From contig CAKZUE010000013.1 of NCBI GenBank assembly GCA_937920635.1, positions 1 through 64,000 on the forward strand: a stretch of DNA of 64,000 nucleotides. The letters run 5' to 3'. The position numbers were made by a program, and so were the translations under genes. The notes beneath the pieces are model-generated. The model saw only the letters and a program-made list of their open reading frames with translations, was not told the DNA's origin and did no database searches. Positions 1 through 9,913 of the stretch are shown in pieces. Within the stretch, counting starts at the first letter, position 1. Each line of letters opens with the position of its first letter. This DNA comes from an uncultured Bryobacteraceae bacterium. GTDB taxonomy: Bacteria > Acidobacteriota > Terriglobia > Bryobacterales > Bryobacteraceae.

Positions 1-83
1 TGAATCAGGCGGCGATCCTCGTCCAGCACGCGGCCGTCCTGGAACGCGGATAGCGTCAACTTCACCTGTTGGCAGTCCATCAT
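1..83 (-). CDS. Anti-sigma factor, zinc-finger (zf-HC2) type, N-terminal fragment
   Basis: The reverse strand reads two ATG codons (83 and 80) followed by a frame beginning MMDCQQVKLTLSAFQDG that stays open to the window edge. A Cys close to the N-terminus followed by a 'LSAFxDG...EDRR' helix is the usual start of a zf-HC2 anti-sigma factor, which binds the cognate sigma factor on the inner face of the membrane. It begins 13 nt after the stop of the ECF sigma gene, as sigma/anti-sigma pairs normally do. Only 27 codons are visible, so the His/Cys zinc ligands and any membrane segment cannot be checked; the call rests on the N-terminal pattern and the neighbour. Confidence 0.6.
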   Translation of the reverse strand, partial: MMDCQQVKLTLSAFQDGRVLDEDRRLI

Positions 84-96
84 CACGATCCAGACC

Positions 97-771
97 TCAG
101 TCAGATGCCGTCTGCGGCGACCAGGCAAGGCCCCGCGCGGGCTCCAACTTATCCATCAGCGCCCTGCGCAGCGCCTCGCGCCCCCGCAGGATTCTGGATT
201 TCACCGTACCGATCGATACATCGAGTATGTCGGCAATCTCCTCGTAACTCAGTTCTTCGAGATCCCTCAGGACGACCGCCGAGCGGAACACCGGGTTCAG
301 CTCCTCCAGCGCCTGCTCGATCGCCGTCCTCATCTCCCCGTTCAGCGTCCAATCGTAGGGCGTCCTGCCCCGGTCGCTGAACAGATCCAGGCGGTTCGAA
401 CTCTCTTCCTCGCCGCCCAGCAGGACCTCCGCCTTGCGGTGCCGGCTGAACCACCGGCGCCGGTTGTGGGCCTCATTGACGGCGATCCGGTAAATCCAGG
501 TCTTCATGGAACTCTGGCCCCGGAAGCCCGCCACTCCCCGGAAGACCTTCAGAAACACGTCCTGGACGACATCGGCCGCTTCATTGGGGTCTTCGATCAG
601 GCGATGCACAAGCTGATAGACCGGCGTCTGAAACCGGTCGAGCAAGGCAGTGTAAGCCGCGTCCTCGCCGGCGCGCAGCGCTTCCAGCAGCCGCTCTTCG
701 GTTCCAAAGCCCGGCCATTCGGCAACCGCTGTTTCTTCAGGCAGACCGAATTGGCGTTCAGCCGGCGGCAT
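97..771 (-). CDS. ECF-type RNA polymerase sigma factor (RpoE-like)
   Basis: A 224-residue sigma-70 family protein of the extracytoplasmic-function group. Region 2 is clear (ALLDRFQTPVYQLVHR, then DVVQDVFLKVFRGV and the WIYRIAVNEAHNRRR segment for -10 recognition). Region 4 is the C-terminal helix-turn-helix (LSYEEIADILDVSIGTVKSR) that binds the -35 element. Regions 1 and 3 are absent, as expected for ECF factors. A frame with an ATG at 792 is also open, but AGGAGG at 777-782 sits exactly 5 nt before the ATG at 771, so 771 is chosen. The next gene downstream starts like a zf-HC2 anti-sigma factor. The VWFA protein lies upstream on the same strand, but there is no evidence that it belongs to the regulon. 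Confidence 0.93.
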   Translation of the reverse strand: MPPAERQFGLPEETAVAEWPGFGTEERLLEALRAGEDAAYTALLDRFQTPVYQLVHRLIEDPNEAADVVQDVFLKVFRGVAGFRGQSSMKTWIYRIAVNEAHNRRRWFSRHRKAEVLLGGEEESSNRLDLFSDRGRTPYDWTLNGEMRTAIEQALEELNPVFRSAVVLRDLEELSYEEIADILDVSIGTVKSRILRGREALRRALMDKLEPARGLAWSPQTASD

Positions 772-888
772 CGCTGCCTCCTGACGGCTCATCTGGCGCC
801 GACTTGGGCGCCTCTATGCATACAGACACTGGCAGAGCCACTTTGGTTCCTGCTACTCTCTACTCTCAGTTTCCACCCGCGCGGTCTT

Positions 889-3027
889 TTATTCAATCAC
901 AAAACTCAGCCGCTCCTCGGCCACCTGCCGGCCCGCATCGATCAGCAAGGCGCGCACCTCGTATTGCCCGGCCGGCCAGCCTGAGGCGGGGATCTGGGCG
1001 ATGTAGGGCATCCGCCCGTCTTTGCCAGGTTCCGGCAACGGCGCTTCGCCTTTGCCCAGCACCTGTCCGTCGCGGCTGAACTCCATGATCAGAGAAGGCT
1101 TGGCCCCTCCCGGCGCCGCCTGGATGACGCAGTAAATCGAGATCTGCGCGCTGGGACCGGCGGCAATCCGGGCGTCCAGATCCGGCACCACCCGCCCCTT
1201 GTCAAACCGGAAGGGATTCGACCCGTCGTCGGGCCCGTCGGCCGGCTCGATCCGGCGGATCAGCGCCAGGGAAGAAAGCGAAGCGCCTTCCGCTGGCGCC
1301 GACACAAGGGCCGCGCGTTTCGCCCCCATGCGGCCGGACGTCCAGTCCATCACCGCCGACTCGAGCGTGTAGCGGCCCGGCGCCAGTTCGAACGGCTCGG
1401 AGAAGGTGAAGTTGCCGGCGCGGTAATTGTCCAGCTTGTCGAGCTCGCGCACCAGCGGAAAGTCGCGCTGGAACTTGCGGACGATCTGGCCCTGCGCGTC
1501 GCGGACCAGTCCGAGCACGGAAAAGTGCATGGCGAACGTCTTGCGCTGTTCGTCCCTCTTCGCTTCCAGATTCTTGAGCGGCACCTCCACTGCCGCAACC
1601 GTCTTGACGAGCGATCCCTGCCTGCCGAAGCGGAACGCGGCCGAGCGGTATTCGACGTCGCGCGGCAGCTTCTGGAGCGCCAGCGCCTTGAGAATGGGCA
1701 CTTCCCACGGGAAGAGCACATCGCGGAACTCCGGCGGCAGGGCGAAATAGCCGACACGGGACTGCGCCGCCACGCCCTCGCGCTTGACGCGCACGGTCAA
1801 CTGGCGGTACTTGCCGTCGAAGTCCCGGTTCTGCGGCTTGTAGGTCGCCTCGTAGTAGGCATAGATGTCCTCGACGATGCGCTCCATGGGGCGGCGGAAA
1901 TCGTTGGTATCGGCGATCAGGAAACCGCCGGTGGAAGAGGCCAGGCTCTGGAGCCACGCCTGCGGATTGTTCCGCGTGGCGGCCACCTGGCGGTCGGTGC
2001 GCTTCATTCCCTCGGAAGTCTCCGCCGTCCGGGTAGCGGTATTTTCGAGCCCCGAGGGGAGCTGGTTCACCGACTTGAGAGTGTCGATGCTGGGCGAGCT
2101 CTGCGACCAGGTGGTGAGCCCCTTGGCGTCCACCGTGTAAAAGCTGAAGTTGGTGCGGTTGGCCTCGCCGAGCAGCGTCTGATACATCTGGTCCTGGGCT
2201 TCATCGACGACCAGCCACTCGGTGAAATAGATGGCGGTTTTCCTGCCGGCCAGACCCTGCTGTCCTTTCACCAGCGCGAGCAGCGAGGTGAGCGACAGCG
2301 AGCCCTGCTGCTCGCGCGCGGTCTGCTCGAGGAAAACTTCCATGTTGCGCAGGGCGCGCTGCATCGCCTGCTCGGCGTAGTTGGCGCCGTCGGGCGCCTG
2401 GCCCGCGGCGGGCTGCTGTTCGGCGCGGGCGGCATCAGCGGCGCGGATCTGCTCCGACGCCTGCCGCCCCTCGTCGCGCTCCTGCCGCAGATTGGTGGCG
2501 ACGCCGCTGGTGGCCCGCTCGATGGCCTTTTTCAAAAGCCCCTTGTCGCGGGTGAAGGGCTGGAGCACGCGCAACGCCGGATCGACGCGGAAGACGGCGA
2601 AGTAGACGTTGGGGTCGGCTTCTTTGGACACAAGATGGTTGGCGGCGTCGCGGCTGAGGCGCATGGCTTCCGGGCCGAGGCGCTCGAAGACGAGGCTCAC
2701 CAGGCGCAGTTGCCGCAGAGGATCCAGAGTGACGCGCTGCTGGTTCTCCAGAACGGCCTGCGGGCCCTCGATCAGACGCAGGGAGCGGATCTGCTGCGGC
2801 GCGCCGTCTTCGAGAATCTCGATCTCGTCCGGCTTGAGGTCCTTCACGAGCCGGCCGCGGCGGTCGCGGACAATGAGGTCGACGACCACTTCATCGACGT
2901 CGACGACGATGGCGGGCGGAGGCGGAGCTTGCGGCTGCGCCTGAGCGGCGGCGGGGCTCCACGGAGCCAGCAAAGCCATGACGGCAAGAACTGCGATGGA
3001 CTGCCGGGAACTCGGGGAGATGTTCAT
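889..3027 (-). CDS. Secreted VWFA-related protein of the acidobacterial type
   Basis: A 712-residue exported protein. The N-terminus has a Sec signal (SIAVLAVMALLAPWSPAAAQA) followed by a proline-rich stretch. Then comes the module typical of the large acidobacterial VWFA-related family (IVRDRRGRLVKDLKPDEIEI, LEDGAPQQI) and a Rossmann-like VWFA region around residues 105-400 (AIYFTEWLVVDEAQ, FSFYTVDAKGL). The C-terminal half is beta-rich with no recognised domain. The expected metal site DxSxS at the start of the VWFA fold is not visible; the strand reads LVSLVFERLGPEA, so metal binding is doubtful. AGGAG lies 7 nt before the ATG. The role is unknown; the family is usually taken to act in envelope protein interactions. 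Confidence 0.85.
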   Translation of the reverse strand: MNISPSSRQSIAVLAVMALLAPWSPAAAQAQPQAPPPPAIVVDVDEVVVDLIVRDRRGRLVKDLKPDEIEILEDGAPQQIRSLRLIEGPQAVLENQQRVTLDPLRQLRLVSLVFERLGPEAMRLSRDAANHLVSKEADPNVYFAVFRVDPALRVLQPFTRDKGLLKKAIERATSGVATNLRQERDEGRQASEQIRAADAARAEQQPAAGQAPDGANYAEQAMQRALRNMEVFLEQTAREQQGSLSLTSLLALVKGQQGLAGRKTAIYFTEWLVVDEAQDQMYQTLLGEANRTNFSFYTVDAKGLTTWSQSSPSIDTLKSVNQLPSGLENTATRTAETSEGMKRTDRQVAATRNNPQAWLQSLASSTGGFLIADTNDFRRPMERIVEDIYAYYEATYKPQNRDFDGKYRQLTVRVKREGVAAQSRVGYFALPPEFRDVLFPWEVPILKALALQKLPRDVEYRSAAFRFGRQGSLVKTVAAVEVPLKNLEAKRDEQRKTFAMHFSVLGLVRDAQGQIVRKFQRDFPLVRELDKLDNYRAGNFTFSEPFELAPGRYTLESAVMDWTSGRMGAKRAALVSAPAEGASLSSLALIRRIEPADGPDDGSNPFRFDKGRVVPDLDARIAAGPSAQISIYCVIQAAPGGAKPSLIMEFSRDGQVLGKGEAPLPEPGKDGRMPYIAQIPASGWPAGQYEVRALLIDAGRQVAEERLSFVIE

Positions 3028-3195
3028 GCGGACTCTCCTGAATCTTGCAGGGATCTTGAAGGCGGGCAGCCGCGGACGGACGGCGGCGGAGCGCAGCGCG
3101 AAGGCTCGTGCGGGAACAATAGCGGGCGGCCAGCTTTCAAAAGGCCACTCTACCGCTCCGCGGACCCGCCCGCAATCCCGCCGGAGAAACGCGGG

Positions 3196-4161
3196 TCAGA
3201 GGATCACGTTGAACAGGTAGCCCACCGCAATAATGCCCGCAGTCATCACGCCGATGAAAACGGCCAGCAATTGCGGCCGCAGCACGTTGCGCAAAATGAT
3301 CATCTCGGGCGCCGACAGCGCCGTGACGGCCATCGTAAAGGCCAGAACCGTGCCGAGCGGCATGCCCTTGCCCACCAGCGCCTCGGTGATCGGGAGCACG
3401 CCCGCGACGTTGGCGTAGAGCGGCACCCCCAGCAGCACCGCCACCGGCACGGCGAACGGGTTGCCCGGTCCCGCCCAGCGCACGACCAGGTCGCCGGGCA
3501 CGTAGCCGTGGATGAACGCGCCCGCGGCGATGCCTCCTACGACGTAAGGCCAGACCTTGCCCACGATCTCGCGCATCGAGCGCCACCCTTCTTTGAGCCG
3601 CGCCCGCAGCGGCATCGTCTCCACGTCGGCGGCGCCCAGGGGCACCTCCCACACAAACGGCTCCACCCATTTCTCCAGCTTCAACAGTCCGATCACGATG
3701 CCGCCCACGATCGCCAGCGCCACGCCGAAGCCGATATAGGTGAGCGCAATGCGCCACCCGAACAGCCCCCAGAGCAGCGCCACCGCCACTTCATTCACCA
3801 TCGGCGCTGCAATCAGGTAAGAGAACGTCACCCCGAGCGGCACGCCGCCCTTCAGGAAGCCGATAAACAGCGGCACCGCCGAGCAACTGCAAAACGGCGT
3901 GAAGATGCCGATGCCGGCGCCCGCCACGTTGCCGAAAAAGCGCCGCCTGCCGCCGAGAATCCTCCGCACCGCCTCCGGCTGGAACCACGTCTGGAGCGTG
4001 CCAACAATGAAGCTCACCATCACGAGCAGCGTCAGCACCTTGGGCACGTCGTAAAGAAAGAACTCGAGGCTCGATCCGAGCCTCGTAGCGGGATCCAGTC
4101 CGAACACGCGCTCCACGCACCAGCGCGCGAACCATTCGTATGGAGTGAATATGCTGGGCAT
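3196..4161 (-). CDS. Permease of the YraQ/ArsP-like (UPF0718) family
   Basis: A 321-residue inner-membrane protein with about eight hydrophobic segments. It carries the family signature FTPFCSCSAVPLFIGFLKGG near residues 95-115 and a second internal repeat around VPLYANVAGVLPITEALVGKG. Members of this family include ArsP, which exports trivalent organoarsenicals, and permeases of unknown substrate that are often encoded beside ArsR regulators and small thioredoxins. Here it is the third gene after arsR and the thioredoxin-like gene, 11 nt downstream of the latter, so a metalloid- or thiol-reactive substrate is a reasonable inference. The substrate itself cannot be read from the sequence. Confidence 0.85.
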   Translation of the reverse strand: MPSIFTPYEWFARWCVERVFGLDPATRLGSSLEFFLYDVPKVLTLLVMVSFIVGTLQTWFQPEAVRRILGGRRRFFGNVAGAGIGIFTPFCSCSAVPLFIGFLKGGVPLGVTFSYLIAAPMVNEVAVALLWGLFGWRIALTYIGFGVALAIVGGIVIGLLKLEKWVEPFVWEVPLGAADVETMPLRARLKEGWRSMREIVGKVWPYVVGGIAAGAFIHGYVPGDLVVRWAGPGNPFAVPVAVLLGVPLYANVAGVLPITEALVGKGMPLGTVLAFTMAVTALSAPEMIILRNVLRPQLLAVFIGVMTAGIIAVGYLFNVIL

Positions 4162-4172
4162 GAGAGAGGCTC

Positions 4173-4409
4173 TCAGGACTGCTGGAGCAGCGGCTTGATC
4201 TCCTCCGGCGAAGCCACCTTGCCCACCAGCTTCAGCTTGCCGTTGATGGCAAGCGCGGGCGTCACCAGCGCGCCCATCCGCGCAATTTCTTTGAAGTCGG
4301 TGATCTTCTCAATTTCGAAAGCGATGCCCAGCTCACGCGCCGCCGTCTCGGCGCTCTCCTTCAACTGGTTGCATTTGGCACAGCCCGAGCCCAGAATCTG
4401 AATCTTCAC
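4173..4409 (-). CDS. Small thioredoxin/glutaredoxin-like protein (TM0996/MTH895 type)
   Basis: A 78-residue single thioredoxin fold. The redox motif is GCAKC at residues 9-13 (CxxC), near the N-terminus as in the small redox-active disulfide family. It is followed by FEIEKITDFKEIARMGALVTPALAING, with the cis-Pro before the third strand. It has no signal peptide and so should be cytosolic. Its ATG overlaps the arsR stop by 4 nt (4406-4409), so the genes are translationally coupled, and the permease follows at 11 nt. In comparable operons this protein is thought to reduce or carry the substrate for the ArsP-like permease; that role is inference. Confidence 0.88.
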   Translation of the reverse strand: MKIQILGSGCAKCNQLKESAETAARELGIAFEIEKITDFKEIARMGALVTPALAINGKLKLVGKVASPEEIKPLLQQS

Positions 4410-4717
4410 CGCCTGACCTCCTTCTCCGCAGCCTGAATCACTTCATCGGCACACTTCAACAGGCGCAGCGCGCAGCGGCTCTTCAGCCGGTAGAAGACCT
4501 GGAGACCGCGCTTTTCGGCTTCGAGCAAACCCGCCCGCCTGAGTTGCCCCAGATGCCGGCTCACCGTGGAAAAATCGCCGCCCGTCCGGTCATGCAAATC
4601 GCAGACGCAGCACTCGCCATGGCTCAACTCTTCCAGCAGCATCAGCCGGGCCGGGTTGGCGAGAACTTTCAGAATCGCAGCGCGTTTTTCCAGCCGGCGC
4701 CTTGCCTGCTGGTTCAT
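4406..4717 (-). CDS. ArsR/SmtB-family metalloid-responsive repressor
   Basis: A 103-residue winged-helix protein. The sensing motif ECCVCDL sits in the alpha-3 helix where ArsR repressors have ELCVCDL, so two Cys residues are available for a soft metalloid. The recognition helix region reads STVSRHLGQLRRAGLLEAEKRG. A TTG start six codons upstream is possible, but the ATG at 4717 is preferred. No Shine-Dalgarno precedes it, and a -10-like TACGCT lies 8 nt upstream, so the mRNA is probably leaderless. A perfect dyad upstream (4736-4759) is the likely operator. It leads the operon with the thioredoxin-like protein and the permease. Confidence 0.93.
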   Translation of the reverse strand: MNQQARRRLEKRAAILKVLANPARLMLLEELSHGECCVCDLHDRTGGDFSTVSRHLGQLRRAGLLEAEKRGLQVFYRLKSRCALRLLKCADEVIQAAEKEVRR

Positions 4718-4735
4718 ACAAGACCAGCGTAGCAA

Positions 4736-4759
4736 CTATTTGCACAAATCGTCAAATAG
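4736..4759 (-). promoter_or_regulatory. ArsR-type operator and promoter of the arsR operon
   Basis: CTATTTG (4736-4742) and CAAATAG (4753-4759) are perfect inverted 7-bp arms separated by 10 nt, AT-rich in a GC-rich region. On the minus strand the right arm contains a -35-like TTGACG and is followed 18 nt later by TACGCT, 8 nt before the arsR ATG. A repressor bound here would cover the promoter, giving classic autoregulation. The size and spacing fit ArsR/SmtB operators. Confidence 0.75.
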
Positions 4760-4765
4760 CCGGCC

Positions 4766-5929
4766 TCACGCGGCCAGGCTGCGGCGCAGGATTTCTTCCA
4801 CCACCGGAGGCGCGACGGCGCCGCGCTCGCCGAGCTTCTCCATGCCGCGCTGTTGCAACCTTTGCGCCACCTCGCGCGGGGTTTCGGCGCGCACGCCTTC
4901 GTAGCGCGAAAGGCGCGTCGGCACGCCGAGCGATTCGAAGAACTCTTCCGTCTTCCGGATGGCGGCTTCGATCCGCTCCTGTTGCGAGCCCTCGCGGATG
5001 CCCCAGACGCGCTCGCCGTACTGGAGGAGCTTGTCCGCCTTGTCGGCGGCGAGCACGCGGTACAGGTGCGGCGCCACTACGGCGAGCGTGCGGGCGTGGT
5101 CGATGCCGTAGAGCGCCGTGAGTTCGTGTCCGATCATGTGCGTGGCCCAGTCCTGAGGAACGCCGCAACCGATCAGCCCGTTCAGCGCCATCGTCGCCGT
5201 CCAGACAAACGTGGCGCGGGCGTCATAATCTTTTGGATTTGCCAGGGTTTTCGGCCCGATTTCGATGAGCGTTTGCAGGATGGATTCGGCAAAACGGTCG
5301 TTTAATTCCGCGTGCGCCGGGAACGTCAGATACTGCTCCATCGTGTGCATGTAGGCGTCCACGATTCCGTTGGCCACCTGCCGCGGAGGCAGCGAGAACG
5401 TGGTTTCCGGATCGAGCACGGAGAATTTCGGGTAGACGTGCGGCGAGGAGAACGCCAGCTTTTCGCCGGTCTCGGAACGGCTGATCACCGCGTATGGATT
5501 GGCCTCGGAGCCGGTGGCGGGAAGCGTGAGCACACTGCCCAGAGGCACGGCAGACTGCACTGCGGCGCCTTTCTGCGCGATGTCCCAAGGCTCGCCTTCA
5601 AACGGGATGGCAGCGGCGATGAACTTGGTCCCGTCGAGAACGGAGCCGCCGCCCACAGCCAGCAGGAATTCCGCTTTCTCCGCGCGGGCGAGCTTCACGG
5701 CTTCCATCAGCGTGCGGTATTCGGGGTTGGGCTGGATGCCGCCAAACTCGATGAAGGGGCACTCTGCCAGCGCGCTTTTCACCTGATCGTAGACGCCATT
5801 GGCGCGGATCGATCCGCCGCCGTAAGTCACCAGCACTTTTGTGCCCGCCGGGATCTCGCGCGCAATGGCTGCGATCTGCCCTTTTCCGAACAGGATTTTC
5901 GTCGGGTTCGAATACTCGAAGTTGAACAT
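4766..5929 (-). CDS. Iron-containing (group III) alcohol dehydrogenase, YqhD/BDH type
   Basis: A 387-residue NAD(P)H-dependent alcohol/aldehyde oxidoreductase. The N-terminal dinucleotide domain has YGGGSIRANGVYDQV and VGGGSVLDGTKF. The Fe/Zn ligands are visible in NGIVDAYMHTMEQYL (Asp, His) and in THMIGHELTALYGIDHARTLAVV (two His). The similarity is to butanol dehydrogenase/YqhD proteins that reduce short-chain and lipid-derived aldehydes. AGGAG stands 8 nt before the ATG. Its 3' end abuts the arsR operator. The neighbours give no pathway, so the physiological substrate is left open; aldehyde detoxification is a common role of this family. Confidence 0.93.
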   Translation of the reverse strand: MFNFEYSNPTKILFGKGQIAAIAREIPAGTKVLVTYGGGSIRANGVYDQVKSALAECPFIEFGGIQPNPEYRTLMEAVKLARAEKAEFLLAVGGGSVLDGTKFIAAAIPFEGEPWDIAQKGAAVQSAVPLGSVLTLPATGSEANPYAVISRSETGEKLAFSSPHVYPKFSVLDPETTFSLPPRQVANGIVDAYMHTMEQYLTFPAHAELNDRFAESILQTLIEIGPKTLANPKDYDARATFVWTATMALNGLIGCGVPQDWATHMIGHELTALYGIDHARTLAVVAPHLYRVLAADKADKLLQYGERVWGIREGSQQERIEAAIRKTEEFFESLGVPTRLSRYEGVRAETPREVAQRLQQRGMEKLGERGAVAPPVVEEILRRSLAA

Positions 5930-6029
5930 GACAGCTCTCCTGCAACTGGATTCCCAAGCCGCGGCCGCCCGCGGACCTCATCAGCGCCTGCAACGTCCTT
6001 CTTCCAGCTTCGGCCGGCGGCGCCGCCGC

Positions 6030-7496
<1,467 letters not shown>

Positions 7497-9215
7497 TTAT
7501 CGTACCAGACGCTCTGAAAGCGGCCTTCCGGCGCGCTCCAGCACTGGCAGAACCAGCCGGGATGGCCGCTCCGGTCCGTGGTAGACGGCCTGCCGCGCCG
7601 TCCGCATCTGCGTTTCCGCCGCCTGCCGGCGCCCCGTATTCAGGTTCCGGTCGAACTTCGGAAAATTGCTGCTCGACACTTCCAGCCGGATGGCCTCGCC
7701 CGCCTCGAACTGGTATGCCGCCGGGCCAAGCGCGATCTCCACTTCCACCACCGTGCCGGGGCGGTAGGCGACGGGCCTTTCGACACCCTCGCGGTATCTG
7801 AGCCGCGTGAGCCCGTCCGTGAGGATCCGCGCCGCGCCGTCCGGGCTCACCGCCACCAGCTTGGCCGTAAAATCCGTATCCGCGGCGCTGGAGGAGACGT
7901 AGAGCACGGCGCGCACGTCCCCGGCCACTTCCAGCGGCTCGCGCAGCGGCGCGGTGGTGTAGACGAGCACGTCCCGGCGGCCTTCCACCGGCCGCTGATC
8001 CAGCGGCCCCCAGGGCGTCAACTGATAATTGCAGCAGGTGGCGCCGCCCAGCGTCGGCACGGCGTTGCGCGGGTTGTATTCGAAGCGGTCAGCGAATTCC
8101 TCGGCTGCGGGCTTCTCGCTGAGGCGCCCGTCGCCGGCCAGCGAATTGGCGGCTCCGCTCGACGCAAGATGCAGTTCCAGCGGCCTGCTTTCGGCGGGCG
8201 GCCAGGTCCCGCTCTCCCGCCATTCATTCGCGCCCATCAGAAAATACAGCACGCTGCTTGGCGCGGGAGGTGTCAATCGGCGCAGCCACGCGTCAAACCA
8301 GTCCGCCTCGAGACGGCGCAACGGCAACACGGCCGAGGGGCCGAAGTCCGCCTCCGGCATCCGCGGATTCTGGTTGTGGCCCCAGGGGCCGATGATGAGC
8401 CGCGCCGGCCGCCCCTGCGAGCGCAGGGCGCGCCACATGGCGATGTCGGAGGGCAGGAACGGATCGTACCAGCCGCCCTCGATCAACGCCGCGGCGCGCA
8501 CGCTGCCCGCGCGGCGCAGCGTGCTCAGCGCCTGCCAGTAGCCGTCGTAGGAGGGGTGCGCCATCGCCTGCTGGTAGAAATCCAGCGTGCGGCCCGTCAG
8601 GAAGCGGTCCGCATTCCGCAGCGGCAGAAACGTCACCATCTTCTGGAAGTCCACAACCGGCCGGTCCGGCGGCTTGAAGTTCTCGGCGATCCAGCGGAGC
8701 CGGTGGGCCAGCCGGAAGGCGCCGCCGCGGCTGTAATAGCGGTCGAAATACTCGTCGCCGCCGCTCACGGCAGGCGCGATCGCCTTCAGCGCCGGGTGGC
8801 CGCTCAGCGCGGCGCGCCACTGCGCGATGCCCACATAGGAGCCGCCGAACATGGCCACTTTCCCGTCCGACCACGCCTGCTGCGTGATCCAGGACAGAGT
8901 GTCCGCGCCGTCCTGCTCTTCCTGCACAAACTGCCGGAACTCGCCCTCGCTCTCGTAGCGGCCGCGCACGTCCTGCGTGACCACGGCGTAACCGCGGTCG
9001 AGAAACGCCCGAATGGAAGGCGTCACCTGCGAACTCTTCCGATACGGCGTGCGCTGCAGCACCGCCGGGAAACGGCCCTGCAACGCCGGCCGGAAAACGT
9101 TGGTGCACAGCCGCACGCCGTCCCTCATCGGAATCCGCACATGGAGCTGCACCACCGGCTGCGCCAGCGCCGCGCCGGCCAGCGCCACCAGCAGAAGGAC
9201 GCCCCGCCGCGGCAT
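7497..9215 (-). CDS. CocE/NonD-family serine hydrolase (X-Pro dipeptidyl-peptidase fold), exported
   Basis: A 572-residue alpha/beta hydrolase with a C-terminal jelly-roll domain. After a signal peptide (LLLVALAGAALAQP) come the family opening VRIPMRDGVRLCTNVFRP, the nucleophile elbow GGSYVGIAQW near residue 125, and a late His in IGPWGHNQNPR. The C-terminal half (PAYQFEAGEAIRLEVSSSNF) is the X-Pro/CocE beta domain. Family members cleave esters, amides or X-Pro peptides; the true substrate is unknown. The start is supported by AGGAG 6 nt upstream. It begins 3 nt after the yggS stop and is followed by guaB, so the three probably form one transcript. Confidence 0.88.
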   Translation of the reverse strand: MPRRGVLLLVALAGAALAQPVVQLHVRIPMRDGVRLCTNVFRPALQGRFPAVLQRTPYRKSSQVTPSIRAFLDRGYAVVTQDVRGRYESEGEFRQFVQEEQDGADTLSWITQQAWSDGKVAMFGGSYVGIAQWRAALSGHPALKAIAPAVSGGDEYFDRYYSRGGAFRLAHRLRWIAENFKPPDRPVVDFQKMVTFLPLRNADRFLTGRTLDFYQQAMAHPSYDGYWQALSTLRRAGSVRAAALIEGGWYDPFLPSDIAMWRALRSQGRPARLIIGPWGHNQNPRMPEADFGPSAVLPLRRLEADWFDAWLRRLTPPAPSSVLYFLMGANEWRESGTWPPAESRPLELHLASSGAANSLAGDGRLSEKPAAEEFADRFEYNPRNAVPTLGGATCCNYQLTPWGPLDQRPVEGRRDVLVYTTAPLREPLEVAGDVRAVLYVSSSAADTDFTAKLVAVSPDGAARILTDGLTRLRYREGVERPVAYRPGTVVEVEIALGPAAYQFEAGEAIRLEVSSSNFPKFDRNLNTGRRQAAETQMRTARQAVYHGPERPSRLVLPVLERAGRPLSERLVR

Positions 9216-9218
9216 CGC

Positions 9219-9890
9219 TTACTCCTGCCGCTTCCGCCGGCCGAACAGCGCCGTGCCCACGCGCACCATCGTCGCGCCCTCTTCGATTGCCACTTCCAGG
9301 TCGTGCGACATGCCCATCGAAAGCCCGCGCACCCCGTGCCGCTCAGCCAGTTCGCGCAGCCGCCGGAAGTACGGGCGCGAGCGCTCGGCGTCTTCCGACC
9401 ACGGCGGCATCGTCATCAGCCCCGTCAGCCGCAGGTTCGCGCAGGCGCGGATCGTCTCGATCAACTCCAGCAATTCCCCGGGCGCGCAGCCGGCCTTGGC
9501 CTCTTCCGGCGAGAGCTTCACTTCGATCATCACTTCGAGCGGGCGCGCCAGCGCGTCCAGCCGCCGCGCCAGCTTTGCCGAGTCCACCGTCTGGATCACG
9601 TCGAACAGCTCGCCCGCCCGGCGGCTCTTGTTCGATTGCAGATGTCCGATCAGGTGGAACCGCGCGCCGTCAAGCGCCCGCACCCGCGGCGCCTTCTGCT
9701 CGAATTCCTGCACGTAGTTCTCGCCGAACTCGCGCAGCCCCAGCTCATAGGCCTCCAGGATCGCTTCGGCAGGGAACGTCTTCGTCACCGCCAGCAGCGT
9801 CACTTCTTCGCGGCGGCGCCCGCAGCGCGCGCACGCCGCCAGGATGCGCTGCTCGACTTCCGCGAGATTTTCGGAAAGACCCGCTCCCAC
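9219..9890 (-). CDS. YggS/PLPBP-family pyridoxal-phosphate homeostasis protein
   Basis: A 223-residue single-domain alanine-racemase-fold protein. The PLP lysine is in LLAVTKTFP near residue 37, followed by ELGLREFGENYVQE and, later, HLIGHLQSNK, all hallmark motifs. The C-terminus has LSMGMSHDLEVAIEEGATMVRVGTALFG (phosphate binding; split here only by function). The family buffers vitamin B6 and affects amino-acid pools. The start is a GTG at 9890 with no Shine-Dalgarno; a TATAAT on the minus strand ends 8 nt upstream, so the transcript should be leaderless. An ATG at 9900 is out of frame. It is divergent from the gene at 9914. Confidence 0.95.
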   Translation of the reverse strand: MGAGLSENLAEVEQRILAACARCGRRREEVTLLAVTKTFPAEAILEAYELGLREFGENYVQEFEQKAPRVRALDGARFHLIGHLQSNKSRRAGELFDVIQTVDSAKLARRLDALARPLEVMIEVKLSPEEAKAGCAPGELLELIETIRACANLRLTGLMTMPPWSEDAERSRPYFRRLRELAERHGVRGLSMGMSHDLEVAIEEGATMVRVGTALFGRRKRQE

Positions 9891-9896
9891 TGCCTG

Positions 9897-9908
9897 CCAT
9901 TATAATGG
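9897..9908. promoter_or_regulatory. Symmetrical bidirectional -10 promoter core
   Basis: CCATTATAATGG is a perfect 12-bp palindrome. It contains TATAAT on the plus strand (9901-9906) and TATAAT on the minus strand (9904-9899). The plus copy ends 7 nt before a GTG start (9914) and the minus copy 8 nt before a GTG start (9890). Each polarity would give an mRNA beginning at or within 3 nt of its start codon. No convincing -35 elements are seen. Confidence 0.75.
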
Positions 9909-9913
9909 GGGCG

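Noticed and set aside
1525-4401. A 958-codon plus-strand frame
   Set aside because: It is antisense to the VWFA, permease and thioredoxin genes, all of which have clear motifs; the translation is low in complexity.
5959-5974. CCGCGG-CCGC-CCGCGG as a guaB-region terminator
   Set aside because: Short self-complementary GC element with no T-tract on either strand.
9905-9907. ATG as start of the PD-(D/E)XK gene
   Set aside because: It overlaps the TATAAT; an mRNA from that promoter would begin after it. The GTG at 9914 fits.
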